Assembly: GCA_903838355.1 (NCBI GenBank)
Contig: CAILYC010000003.1
Span: 1-56,138, forward strand
Source: an uncultured Burkholderiales bacterium
Lineage (GTDB): Bacteria > Pseudomonadota > Gammaproteobacteria > Burkholderiales > Burkholderiaceae_C
DNA length: 56,138 nt
Direction of reading: 5' to 3'
This document shows positions 1 through 8,756 of the stretch, one piece after another (positions within the stretch are counted from its first letter, which is position 1; each line of letters starts with the position of its first letter). The notes below the pieces were generated by a model. It worked only from the letters and a program-made list of their open reading frames with translations. It had not been told where the DNA came from and made no database searches. The translations under genes were made by a program, and so were the position numbers.

Positions 1-1
1 T

Positions 2-1546
2 GGTGTTCAAGTCGGTGCCTCTTTGGCCACCAGCGATAATGTTTCTTATGAAACAACTTCTGGTGACAGAGCAAGCAGTGCGATCGCTAAAGCAGCTGCA
101 ATCAATGCAGTTTCAGCTCAGTCTGGAGTGACTGCGACTGTGAACGCAACATCGGTCAATGGTTCAACCATGACTGTTGTAGCCTCTACAGGAACCATCA
201 CGATCAATGGTGTTACAACAGCAAGCTTTGCGACATCTGGAACAGATGCTGGCATTTCAAGACAAACTGTGGTGGGTGCAATCAATAACATTTCCAGCCA
301 AACAGGCGTCACAGCCATTGATACTGGCGATATGATCCATGGTGTTCAATTGTTTGCAAAAGATGGTCGCAACATCACATTGAGTACTACGTTGTCTACA
401 AATGCTACAGGTTTGGCCAATTCAACTGCAGCCACCTATACAGGGACTTACACTTTGGCTAGTGCAACAAATTCACCGATAACATTGGGAAGTGGCATTG
501 GCAACAATGTTGCAAATTCTGGTTTGACCATTGGTACTTATGCAGCCAACACCTCGCAAGTGGTGACAACAACGCGTGCAACAGCTGCAATTGCACCAGC
601 CACAGGTACTACCGGTCTATTGGATGGCAGTAGTTTAAAGCTCAATGGTGTGGTGATCGGTGCTGCATTGGCATCTGATGACATGTCTTCTGACACTTCT
701 TCGGCTGGTTCAACCAAGTCTGCCAGTGCTATCGCGATTGCTGCTGCTATCAATAAGAGTACTGGTTTGACGGGTGTCTCAGCTGTTGCACAAGCCAATA
801 CGATCACCGGAACATCTTTTACGGCTTCTAACTTCACAGCGATCAAGTTGAACGGTGTTACGATCAGTGCCAATAACATGACCACTTACACCCGTGCGGA
901 TGTGGCCAATTTGGTCAATCGTTACACAGGTCAGACTGGTGTGTCAGCATCCGACAATGGCAAAGGTATTACTTATACCGCTGCAGATGGTCGTAATATC
1001 GAATTGGCTGTTGTCTCAGCTGCCGGTAATGGATCTGCAATTGGTTTGGCTTCTGCCAATACCAATGTGGCAGTGGGCGCTACTGCAACAACAACTTCCG
1101 CAGTGACAACTTATGCTCAGGTAGCATTGCAGTCTTCAAATCAATTCACGATTCAAAGTGGAACCAGTGGTGATGCCAATCTCAATAAATTGGGTTTCAC
1201 AGTTGGAACATTCGGCGGCTCCAATGCCGGCTTGAAGATCAAGGACATTGATATTTCTACACAGGCAGGAGCTCAAAGTGCATTGAATTCGATAGATGCG
1301 GCCATCAAGACGGTATCGGCCAATCAGTCAAGAGCTGGTGCGTTCTTGAATCGTTTGGATGCAGTGGTCAGCAATTTGACAACTCAAAACACCAACATGA
1401 CCGCTTCACGAAGCAGCATTTTGGACACGGACTATTCGACAGAGACGACCAATTTGGCCAAATCACAGATCATTTCACAAGCTGCAACAGCCATGTTGGC
1501 TCAAGCAAATCAATCTGCACAGTCAGTATTGTCCTTGTTGAAGTAA
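2..1546 (+). CDS. fliC: Flagellin, 5'-truncated by the window edge
   Basis: The reading frame is open from base 2, so the window starts inside this gene and the N-terminal D0/D1 part is missing. The protein is a structural subunit of the flagellar filament. The C-terminal ~90 residues are typical flagellin D1/D0: a run like NRLDAVVSNLTTQNTNM, then SSILDTDYSTETTNLAKSQI and an Ala/Gln-rich end finishing SVLSLLK. The central part is two copies of a double flagellin-IN-like module: a half with IAKAAAIN and TGV motifs, then a half ending in DGRNI (nt about 2-400 and 625-1020). The same modules occur in the next flagellin. It is very rich in Ser/Thr/Asn, as expected of a surface-exposed, possibly glycosylated filament domain. 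A TTG at 23 is an internal codon and not the start. Confidence 0.93.
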   Translation, partial: GVQVGASLATSDNVSYETTSGDRASSAIAKAAAINAVSAQSGVTATVNATSVNGSTMTVVASTGTITINGVTTASFATSGTDAGISRQTVVGAINNISSQTGVTAIDTGDMIHGVQLFAKDGRNITLSTTLSTNATGLANSTAATYTGTYTLASATNSPITLGSGIGNNVANSGLTIGTYAANTSQVVTTTRATAAIAPATGTTGLLDGSSLKLNGVVIGAALASDDMSSDTSSAGSTKSASAIAIAAAINKSTGLTGVSAVAQANTITGTSFTASNFTAIKLNGVTISANNMTTYTRADVANLVNRYTGQTGVSASDNGKGITYTAADGRNIELAVVSAAGNGSAIGLASANTNVAVGATATTTSAVTTYAQVALQSSNQFTIQSGTSGDANLNKLGFTVGTFGGSNAGLKIKDIDISTQAGAQSALNSIDAAIKTVSANQSRAGAFLNRLDAVVSNLTTQNTNMTASRSSILDTDYSTETTNLAKSQIISQAATAMLAQANQSAQSVLSLLK

Positions 1547-1602
1547 TCTCTTCTATCCACCAGGACTTTAGTGTCTTGGTTGACGGTTAAAGAAAGAAGA
1601 CC

Positions 1603-1635
1603 TAGAGCCGTTAAGTTTTTTACTTAACGGCTCTA
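1603..1635 (+). terminator. Perfect 14-bp hairpin after the flagellin gene
   Basis: TAGAGCCGTTAAGT (1603-1616) is perfectly complementary to ACTTAACGGCTCTA (1622-1635), with a loop of five T. It starts 56 bases after the flagellin stop. There is no clear T-run after the stem, so it may terminate transcription weakly or protect the 3' end of the flagellin mRNA. Confidence 0.6.
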
Positions 1636-2070
1636 CTGTTTGGGTCCACAGTTAGGCAGAGTTTTGCCGAAGATCGTTTTATAATTAGTTTAAAAATATG
1701 CATTTATTGAATAATACATAACATTAAGTAGTATTAATATATTTTTAGCCGTTTAAAGTATATGAGCTTGTTACTTTAATGGCGTATTTTTGCCACTACC
1801 TTCCACCGCTATGTGTTTTGGCTAAAGGTCAAACTCGATTTCGTAAGAATTTAAACGGTTGCCAATTGTTATTTTTATAAAATTTAAAAGATTAAATATA
1901 AATTTTTATCAAAAAAAGAATTTAAATATCTTAAAGATTAATGTGTACAATCAGAAGGTGTATTAAAATTTAATTCTTAAATGATATATTGTATATTTAA
2001 AGTAAATATTTAGTACCAATTAAATAACAATAGCAGATCTCTTGTCTATGCGGTCAATATTAACGAATAT
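1636..2070. other. AT-rich intergenic region without a gene
   Basis: This stretch is strongly AT-rich with many T and A runs. I see no coding frame with a start and ribosome site. It probably holds upstream activator sites for the sigma-54 promoter at its right edge, but I cannot point to a specific operator. Confidence 0.5.
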
Positions 2071-2086
2071 TGGCATCTCTTTTGCT
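2071..2086 (+). promoter_or_regulatory. Sigma-54 promoter
   Basis: TGGCATCTCTTTTGCT matches the -24/-12 consensus TGGCACGNNNNTTGCW at the GG and GC positions with correct spacing. Transcription would begin near 2097, so the ATG at 2096 cannot be the start of the next gene and the ATG at 2156 is favoured. Confidence 0.8.
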
Positions 2087-2155
2087 TAAAGTGTTATGTC
2101 AGAGTCATTGCATTGTGCAATGGACGGCAATTCGACACCGCTTAGGAGCCAAGAC

Positions 2156-2620
2156 ATGTCACTCATTCAAGAATTGATGGATCAAGCAGCAACGGGTAGC
2201 TTGATCAACGCCCAAAGTTTCAAACGATTCAGTCCTGCAGAAATCAGGGAGTCGATTCAAACGTTGGTCGCTAATGAACAAACCGATTTGGCCCATGCTT
2301 TGGGTGATGCTGGGCTGAGCCTGCACCCTCATTCTGAAGACATGTTGGCGATCAATGGCTTGTTGGCCATCATGCGTCAAGACTGGCCAATGGGTGTTGA
2401 ATTATTGACTGAGCTCAAAGAAATTCAGGGCAGCAAAACCCAACCCTTTACTTACGTCATGCTAGTCAGAGCGTTGCGTTGCAATTTGGACCCTGCTCAA
2501 GCCATCTCGGTGGTGAGTGAGGGCTTAAGTTTCTACCCTGAGCAAGTAGAACTCATCGCAGAAAGTCTTGACTTGGCAGAATACAACGATGCCATGAAAG
2601 CTTCAAACTTTGCTCATTAA
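2156..2620 (+). CDS. Small helical (TPR-like) protein of unknown function in the flagellin locus
   Basis: The product has 154 residues. I chose ATG 2156 because AGGAG (2144-2148) lies 7 bases upstream and the sigma-54 promoter at 2071-2086 would place the transcript start on the earlier in-frame ATG at 2096. The sequence looks fully helical, with repeats of the type ALGDAGLSLHP and AISVVSEGLSFYP that resemble TPR-like helix pairs. There is no signal peptide or membrane segment. It lies between two flagellin genes and has its own sigma-54 promoter, so it is probably a late flagellar gene, perhaps a chaperone or assembly factor. That role is inference; I do not recognise a named family. Confidence 0.75.
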   Translation: MSLIQELMDQAATGSLINAQSFKRFSPAEIRESIQTLVANEQTDLAHALGDAGLSLHPHSEDMLAINGLLAIMRQDWPMGVELLTELKEIQGSKTQPFTYVMLVRALRCNLDPAQAISVVSEGLSFYPEQVELIAESLDLAEYNDAMKASNFAH

Positions 2621-2722
2621 GATGAATTTTTAAGTGAACGGCAAGTGGCAATTGGTTGCCAAGATGCGACAAAGAAGTTGCCGATCTCAATGAAAAACAT
2701 CAAAAAACAACTTTTCATTAAT

Positions 2723-2738
2723 TGGCATTCATTTTGCT
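2723..2738 (+). promoter_or_regulatory. Sigma-54 promoter of the large flagellin gene
   Basis: TGGCATTCATTTTGCT has the invariant GG and GC at sigma-54 spacing and differs from the upstream promoter (2071-2086) at only a few spacer bases. The expected transcript start is near 2750, leaving a leader of about 35 bases with AGGAG at 2773-2777 before ATG 2785. Confidence 0.85.
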
Positions 2739-2784
2739 TAGTTTACTTAAATTAAATCGATCTATATAGATCAGGAGATTAAAA

Positions 2785-5700
2785 ATGGCAGTTATCAATA
2801 CAAACATTAACGCGATTTACTCGCAGATGGCTTTGACTACAAACAGTATGAATCAAACCAAAGCTATGCAGGAGTTATCCACTGGCAAGAGAATTAACTC
2901 TGCTAGAGATGACGCTGCGGGTATGGCGATATCAAACCGCATGACCAGTCAAATTAGAGGATTGAATCAAGCGGTAAGAAATGCCAATGATGCTGTCAAT
3001 CTAATACAAACAACAGATGGGGCAACCACTCAAATTACGAATATGCTACAGCGTATGCGTGAATTGGCAGTTCAGGCCTCTAACGATACCAATACGGATT
3101 CTCAAAGGAGTTTCTTGGATATCGAATTTCAACAATTAAAACAACAAATTGTACAAATCTCCAATGACACCACTTGGAATGGATTCCCCATTCTCAATGG
3201 TTCAGCTGGTGAACGTGTCGGAATTAAACCTGTTTATAAAACAGTGTCTTCTATCAATTTGCAAACAGATCCACCCTTTACAAATGGTACCTTTGGTAAA
3301 GGTTTGTCGACAAGTAACGCCAACGTGCTCAATATGAACACCACTGGAGTATTTGCATTGGCTGGTGGTTTGCAAGTAAAAATGAGTGCAGGTGGAACCG
3401 TCGCCTCTTCGACGTTTACGATGCTCGATGGAACACAGGTAGACCTGACTGCAGCGACTACTGTTGCGAATAACACCATTACAATAAATCCCGCCAATTT
3501 AAGCGCAGGCGTAAAGCAGTTGGGCGGAGCCAATGTTTTTTATAATAATAATTCAATTGTTATAAATCAAACCGGACTTAATAATGCTGCAGTTGCAGTT
3601 GCTGCAAACGATACCATTAACGTGAACTCAGATTTCCAAACAATCAACCCAATGCAAGCCAATGACGTTCTGGTCAATGGAGTCACAGTGGGTGCATCCT
3701 ATGCGACAAGTGACAATGTGTCGATACCAGCTAATGCGGCAGCAAGTTCAATCGCCAAAGCAGCAGCCATCAATTTGGTATCAGCTCAAACCGGTGTCAA
3801 CGCAACGGTCAATCCAAACTTGATGTCGGGTGCTGCAATGACACCATCCAATTCTTCTATTTCTGGCACCATTACCATCAATGGCTATACTTCACCAACC
3901 ATTTCATCGGTCGCTAATAATACTCGCGCTTCACGTGCGCAAACTGCAGCGGCAATCAACTTTATCTCACAATATACTGGCGTGAAAGCTGTTGACACTG
4001 GTAGTGATGCACAAGGCGTTACCTTGATTGCTGATGATGGCCGAAACATTCAGGTCTCCTTCAATACCTTGGCTTCCAGTACTGATTTTTCAGCAGCAAA
4101 TGGTGTTAAACAAGGTATCCAATCTGGATCGTTTTCTTTGGAAAGTGCAGTTACTTCACCTGTCAGCATCACCACTTCAAGCACGGGTAACATTGGTAAC
4201 TCAGGCTTACAAGTTGCAAATTACACCAGCCAACTGAACTCATCGCTCGCCTCCAACCCAAGAATGTTGGTGGCTGCTCCGGTCACCATTGGTAATGCCA
4301 CCAGCGCAGTTGCGGTTCCTGGTGGAACCTCGAGCATCAATCTTTTGGGAGCATCCTATGGTACAAATCCATCGGTCACTGGATTCACCTCAGCATTGTT
4401 TACAGTCGGAGGGAAAAGTCTGACAGTCCCCAATTTATCTGGCGCTTATGCCCCAGCCACAGCCGACATGGCTGGTCTTGCAACATCTCTGCAAAATGCA
4501 TTGCAACAAGCTGACGGTTCAACTGCGCTAACGGTAGCCAATAATGCTGGGACTCTGACAATATCGGATTCCTTGGGCAGATCGTTGACCAATTTTTCTC
4601 TTGTTCCCAACCAAAATACTTTACCCAAATTAATGGGCTCCAATGACTTGGTCATCAATGGTTTTAGCATTCCTGGAACAACATCCGTGACAGATACGGT
4701 CAGCAATACGCAGACAGGAAGCAGTTTGACGCAATGCAGTGGTATTGCGATTGCCGCGGCAATCAACTCGGTGACTAATCAAACGGGTGTCACAGCGACA
4801 GCAACTCCAATAACTATCAACGGTGCAAAATTAGATTCAACTTCTACCTATGGTTCAACTACGCCACTGTATATCAATGGCAAAGCAATTTTAATTGACA
4901 TGTCCTCGACGGATCAAAATACAAGACTCAATAGCGAGGTGAGCGCCATCAATGCTCAAATTGGTATCACCGGTGTGGGTGCTAGTATTGATGCAAATGG
5001 CGGAGTATCTTTAAATGCAGCCGATGGCAGAAACGTATCTGTTTGGTTTGATAACACAATCACACCCGTAACGGGAACCAGCAATCTCAATGCGTCAAGT
5101 TTCGGATTGGGTAAAATTAATTCTATAGACACAACTGTTCCTGCAGATGGAATTACCGCTGCAGCAGGCGCTGGCGCAAGCTTTACTGGAGCCAATACCA
5201 CTTATGGTGGTGTTACTTTGGCCTCACCGAAGTCAATTACTGTTACGCCTGGCACCAATGGTTACGGCCCTAACAGTAACTTCACGGCTTTGGGTTTTCA
5301 ACAGGGAACTTTTGGTGGATTGGTCAATGCAGCTGATGCCAAAATGAATCCACCCCGTGTCGGCCGCTTGAGCTTCCAGGTGGGTGCAGACGCAAATCAA
5401 ACGGTATCCATTGACTTACCTGATTTTGGTTCACAGGGCCCAGTGACCAGTTTGATAACTTGGGACTACGATAAACCCGCGCTGCCACCTGGTACGCAAC
5501 TGAATTTACCAACGGGACCTCAAGTTCTGAATGGAGTGTCAATGGGAAATAGCTTGCCCAAGACCAATCCTTTTGGCTCCTTCAGTGTTTCAATTGGTGG
5601 CGTGCAAAGAACCATAACTACAACGCCGACCGATACGAATTTGGTGTCGTTGGCAACAGACATCCAAAATCAAATCAACTCTACATCAGGTAATACTGAT

Positions 5701-6177
5701 TTGTCAGTGACTGTGCAAGGAAGTAATTTGAGATTTGCCTCTGCGAGTGGCGCCACCATTGTTAATCCAGTATTGTTGCCAATTCAAAATGCGCCAGATG
5801 GTGTGTATGCAGGTCAACTGGGGCAGCAAGATCCAAACGGAAATCCGATTATCAATGGTCAGCCAATGACCAGAAGCTTTATTGGTTCTAAGCAAGGCGC
5901 CAATGATGTGCTGGCAAAGCTTGATACTGTCATGGCCGCAGTTGATGCTACACGAGCGACGATGGGTGCCGTGATGAACCGTTTGGACTACGTGGTCAAT
6001 AACCTGACCAATGTTTCCATGAACTTGTCGGCTTCAAACAGTGCAATTTCAGACGCCGATTACGCAGCTGCATCTACAGAGTTGTCAAAGACCTCGATCA
6101 TGCAACAAGCTGCGACTGCAGTTTTGGCCCAGGCCAACACCAGTCAGCAGTCCGTGTTGAAGTTGCTCCAAGGATAA
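2785..6177 (+). CDS. fliC: Flagellin, unusually large (1130 aa)
   Basis: Filament subunit. Residues 1-140 are a canonical flagellin N-terminus ([46 protein letters not shown]). Residues ~1038-1130 are the C-terminal D1/D0 helices (ALDTV-like start, [20 protein letters not shown], ending SVLKLLQG). Ordinary flagellins have 280-550 residues; here about 900 residues sit between the conserved ends. This insert contains flagellin-IN-like modules at ~293-425 and ~620-760, each with [18 protein letters not shown] and a DGRN signature. Further Ser/Thr/Asn/Gly-rich segments are of unknown fold. AGGAG (2773-2777) precedes ATG, and a sigma-54 promoter is upstream. It differs from the first flagellin enough to be a second filament protein and not a recent copy. 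A large surface-exposed D2/D3-type domain is likely. Confidence 0.95.
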   Translation: MAVINTNINAIYSQMALTTNSMNQTKAMQELSTGKRINSARDDAAGMAISNRMTSQIRGLNQAVRNANDAVNLIQTTDGATTQITNMLQRMRELAVQASNDTNTDSQRSFLDIEFQQLKQQIVQISNDTTWNGFPILNGSAGERVGIKPVYKTVSSINLQTDPPFTNGTFGKGLSTSNANVLNMNTTGVFALAGGLQVKMSAGGTVASSTFTMLDGTQVDLTAATTVANNTITINPANLSAGVKQLGGANVFYNNNSIVINQTGLNNAAVAVAANDTINVNSDFQTINPMQANDVLVNGVTVGASYATSDNVSIPANAAASSIAKAAAINLVSAQTGVNATVNPNLMSGAAMTPSNSSISGTITINGYTSPTISSVANNTRASRAQTAAAINFISQYTGVKAVDTGSDAQGVTLIADDGRNIQVSFNTLASSTDFSAANGVKQGIQSGSFSLESAVTSPVSITTSSTGNIGNSGLQVANYTSQLNSSLASNPRMLVAAPVTIGNATSAVAVPGGTSSINLLGASYGTNPSVTGFTSALFTVGGKSLTVPNLSGAYAPATADMAGLATSLQNALQQADGSTALTVANNAGTLTISDSLGRSLTNFSLVPNQNTLPKLMGSNDLVINGFSIPGTTSVTDTVSNTQTGSSLTQCSGIAIAAAINSVTNQTGVTATATPITINGAKLDSTSTYGSTTPLYINGKAILIDMSSTDQNTRLNSEVSAINAQIGITGVGASIDANGGVSLNAADGRNVSVWFDNTITPVTGTSNLNASSFGLGKINSIDTTVPADGITAAAGAGASFTGANTTYGGVTLASPKSITVTPGTNGYGPNSNFTALGFQQGTFGGLVNAADAKMNPPRVGRLSFQVGADANQTVSIDLPDFGSQGPVTSLITWDYDKPALPPGTQLNLPTGPQVLNGVSMGNSLPKTNPFGSFSVSIGGVQRTITTTPTDTNLVSLATDIQNQINSTSGNTDLSVTVQGSNLRFASASGATIVNPVLLPIQNAPDGVYAGQLGQQDPNGNPIINGQPMTRSFIGSKQGANDVLAKLDTVMAAVDATRATMGAVMNRLDYVVNNLTNVSMNLSASNSAISDADYAAASTELSKTSIMQQAATAVLAQANTSQQSVLKLLQG

Positions 6178-6185
6178 TGAAAAAA

Positions 6186-6207
6186 GTTAAAAGTTCTGAT
6201 TTTTAAC
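6186..6207 (+). terminator. Possible weak AT-rich terminator hairpin
   Basis: GTTAAAA (6186-6192) can pair with TTTTAAC (6201-6207) eight bases after the flagellin stop. The stem is AT-only apart from one pair, so this is a weak candidate. Confidence 0.3.
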
Positions 6208-6241
6208 AACTTGAAAATATTAAAAATTTGTAGTATGTCTC

Positions 6242-6520
6242 ATGAAAACTGAACAAACCAGTCATGAGAAGGCCAATTGTTGGCAGTGTAGTCACTTTGC
6301 CATCAGTTGGGACACGAAAAGGCCTTACAGTTGTAGGCTCATGGGATTTAAATCGCGTGTATTGCCTTGTTTCGAGGTTTTTAATGCCGATGGCAAGCAA
6401 TGCCAATGTTTCCAAGCAAAGCATAGCCCAGATAACGTTTTAGAAAACCAAATCGATAAATCAAGAGAAGTAAAGGCCGTTTCTTTTACTGATAATAAAA
6501 TAATGAATTTGTGGGTGTAG
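6242..6520 (+). CDS. Small cysteine-rich protein, conserved hypothetical type
   Basis: The product has 92 residues. The first ~60 hold a compact pattern: CWQCSHF, then W, RPYSC, GFKS, LPC, DGKQCQCF. This resembles a short family often found near motility genes in Proteobacteria and sometimes mislabelled uracil-DNA glycosylase; I give this from memory. The paired cysteines suggest a bound zinc or a small cysteine-stabilised fold. The C-terminal 30 residues look disordered. I see no strong ribosome site before ATG 6242. The gene lies between the large flagellin and the sigma-54 activator. Function is unknown. Confidence 0.65.
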   Translation: MKTEQTSHEKANCWQCSHFAISWDTKRPYSCRLMGFKSRVLPCFEVFNADGKQCQCFQAKHSPDNVLENQIDKSREVKAVSFTDNKIMNLWV

Positions 6521-6625
6521 GCGTCTTGTTGAGCTACTGTCGGATAATTGACAAAATGAATTTTAATAAGTACTAAAATACCTTAATTACTATTATAATT
6601 AATACTTAAGAATTATATATAGTAC

Positions 6626-6641
6626 TGGCACAAGGATTGCT
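6626..6641 (+). promoter_or_regulatory. Sigma-54 promoter of the activator gene
   Basis: TGGCACAAGGATTGCT is an almost perfect match to the sigma-54 consensus TGGCACGNNNNTTGCW. The expected transcript start is near 6652, about 23 bases before the GTG start chosen for the activator. The activator may therefore be under sigma-54 control itself. Confidence 0.88.
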
Positions 6642-6674
6642 AATTAGTCTTACCTCAATTAAAGGTTGACTAAT

Positions 6675-8351
6675 GTGAATGCTTCATCTGTAAACTTAAC
6701 CAATGCCGTATGGCTTGATCCGTTCAAGCCTCTTGACAATCACGAGCGCACTCAATTGGAAGCTGCTGGAATCAGTTTGTCAATGGTCAATACCTTGGGC
6801 GAGCTCAATTCAGCTCTTCGACAAGCTCATCTTCTAATTATTCGTTTGGCAGAAAGTACAGACTTGCTTGAAGAAGTCTTGACTTTAGTCTCACAATTGG
6901 GCCATAACATTCCTGTTTTGTGCCGCGTTGAGCGCCGCAGAATGGATGTAGTTGTTCAAGCCATGCGTTTGGGTGCATTACACGTCTTGCCAAACGACGA
7001 GTGGGATGCATCGGCATGGACTGAAGCAGTTAAAGGGCTATCAGTTGCTGACAATAAAATAAAAAGTTACGTTTTTGTTGACCCTATTAGTCAGCACTTA
7101 TTGGGTTTAGCGCAGAGAGTTGCTCAAACTGAGGTGACTGCATTGTTGGTAGGCCCAACAGGTGCCGGTAAAGAAGTCCTGGCTAAAGTTATTCATGAAT
7201 CGTCACCAAGATCAAAGGGACCATTTATTGCAATTAATTGTGCTGCGATGCCAGAACATTTAATCGAAGATATGTTATTTGGGCATGAAAAAGGAGCATT
7301 TACCGGAGCTCAAAAAGAACACAAAGGTGTTTTTGAACAAGCTCAGGGTGGAACTGTATTTTTAGATGAAATAGGAGAAATGCCTATCCATCTACAAGCA
7401 AAATTATTGAGAGTTCTCCAAGAGAAGAAATTAAATCGATTGGGTGGTGAAAGCGCCATTGAGTTAGATATCAGACTTGTGGCTGCAACCAATAAAGATT
7501 TGAAAAAAGCAATAGAAGAGAGAGAATTTAGAGAAGATCTGTATTTTAGGATTAGTACATTCAAGCTTAAGATCTCTCCGTTGACGAAGCGACCAGGCGA
7601 TATTTTGCCATTGGTGATGCAATCATTGTCAAGGCATTCAAAAGACAAAGTGCCCTATACATTAACAGAAGAAGTACAACAGATGCTACTTCAGTACACA
7701 TGGCCAGGCAATGTAAGGGAACTAGAAAACGTAGTGCAAAGAGCCTTGGTTTTGTGCAATGGTAAAACAATCACTTTAGCTCATCTCATGTTTGATGAAG
7801 CCCAAAACCAAGAGTTGGTGATCAATCCCGATATAGAACTCATCAATGAAAATGGGCATCTCAATTCAATTTCAATGAATCGCAAAGAATCAAGTCCTGA
7901 GCATGAAACTCAAAATATGGCAAAGGCCGGTATAGGAAGCTATGAAACAGATGGGTTATCTTCAATTACAAATGACTCAAAAAAGGTCATAAATCTGGAC
8001 TTTAACGCGTCAGTCAACAAAATGAATGGATTTCGTAATTCAAATATTGAAGTTTCAAATTCCTCTATAGATGAAAAAAATAGTTTCAATTTTCATTCTG
8101 TAGGTAAAAATAAGAATTTAAATTTATTTGAAGGTGAATATCCGCAAGCAATGGGATTTGGTAGCATTGAGGAAGCCAGAAACTTGTCTCAAGCTGTTAA
8201 AAGCAGTGAGCACCAGGTCATATTGGCTGCATTGCAATCTACGCAAAGTCGCACTGAGGCCGCTCAAAAACTAGGCATCAGTCCTAGAACATTGCGGTAC
8301 AAACTTGCTCAATTGCGTGAGCGCGGAATGTCAGTGGCTTACTCCGATTAA
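6675..8351 (+). CDS. Sigma-54-dependent flagellar activator (FleQ/FlrC type)
   Basis: Enhancer-binding ATPase that opens sigma-54 promoters of flagellar genes. Domains: residues ~5-125 are a receiver-like FleQ-type domain; where a receiver has its phosphorylated Asp the sequence reads LLIIRLAES, so it is probably not phosphorylated. Residues ~135-375 are the AAA+ core with Walker A GPTGAGKE (~160), the sigma-54-contacting loop GAFTGA (~207), Walker B TVFLDEI and FREDLYFRI. Residues ~522-555 are a Fis-type helix-turn-helix (EAAQKLGISPRTLRYKL). Between them lies an unusual ~130-residue Asn/Ser-rich linker. GTG 6675 is preferred because AAAGG (6661-6665) lies 9 bases upstream; the in-frame TTG at 6666 touches that site. 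The stop is 12 bases before fliE, so the gene can lead the fliE operon. Confidence 0.9.
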   Translation: MNASSVNLTNAVWLDPFKPLDNHERTQLEAAGISLSMVNTLGELNSALRQAHLLIIRLAESTDLLEEVLTLVSQLGHNIPVLCRVERRRMDVVVQAMRLGALHVLPNDEWDASAWTEAVKGLSVADNKIKSYVFVDPISQHLLGLAQRVAQTEVTALLVGPTGAGKEVLAKVIHESSPRSKGPFIAINCAAMPEHLIEDMLFGHEKGAFTGAQKEHKGVFEQAQGGTVFLDEIGEMPIHLQAKLLRVLQEKKLNRLGGESAIELDIRLVAATNKDLKKAIEEREFREDLYFRISTFKLKISPLTKRPGDILPLVMQSLSRHSKDKVPYTLTEEVQQMLLQYTWPGNVRELENVVQRALVLCNGKTITLAHLMFDEAQNQELVINPDIELINENGHLNSISMNRKESSPEHETQNMAKAGIGSYETDGLSSITNDSKKVINLDFNASVNKMNGFRNSNIEVSNSSIDEKNSFNFHSVGKNKNLNLFEGEYPQAMGFGSIEEARNLSQAVKSSEHQVILAALQSTQSRTEAAQKLGISPRTLRYKLAQLRERGMSVAYSD

Positions 8352-8363
8352 AAGGAGAAAAAA

Positions 8364-8741
8364 ATGATTGACGCAACTTCAGCCTCTTCAATTCAGTCCA
8401 TGATGGATACCATCAGGGCGTATCAATCACAAAGTCGTATCACGCCACCAGAAGTTGGTGAGTCCGCATTTGCAAAAGAGTTGACATCGCAAAGTGAATT
8501 GACAAAAGTCACTCATAAAGGCCCAAGCTTTACAGATTCAATCAAAGAAATGGTCAGCAAAGTCAATGACGCTGATAATAAGGCCGACGCACTTGGGGAA
8601 GCCTACCAAAGAGGTGAGGACGTACCTTTGACAGAGGTTGTATTAAGTATGCAAAAAGCCTCCTTGTCTTTTGAAGCAACGTTGCAAGTGCGCAATAAAG
8701 TGCTCAAAGCATACGAAGATATCATGAACATGCCGGTTTAA
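8364..8741 (+). CDS. fliE: Flagellar hook-basal body protein FliE
   Basis: FliE is the small adaptor joining the MS ring and export gate to the rod. The 125 residues end in the family's conserved helical half: FTDSIKEMVSKVNDAD, then LTEVVLSMQKASLSFEATLQVRNKVLKAYEDIMNMPV (in pieces). The N-terminal ~50 residues are Ser/Gln-rich and variable, as usual. AAGGAG (8352-8357) lies 6 bases before ATG. It is followed 15 bases later by fliF, as in most fliEFGHIJ operons. Confidence 0.95.
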   Translation: MIDATSASSIQSMMDTIRAYQSQSRITPPEVGESAFAKELTSQSELTKVTHKGPSFTDSIKEMVSKVNDADNKADALGEAYQRGEDVPLTEVVLSMQKASLSFEATLQVRNKVLKAYEDIMNMPV

Positions 8742-8756
8742 GACTGAAAGAATATT

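Noticed and set aside
2096-2155. Longer start of the small gene after the first flagellin
   Set aside because: The sigma-54 transcript would start at about 2097, and the ATG at 2156 has a far better ribosome site.
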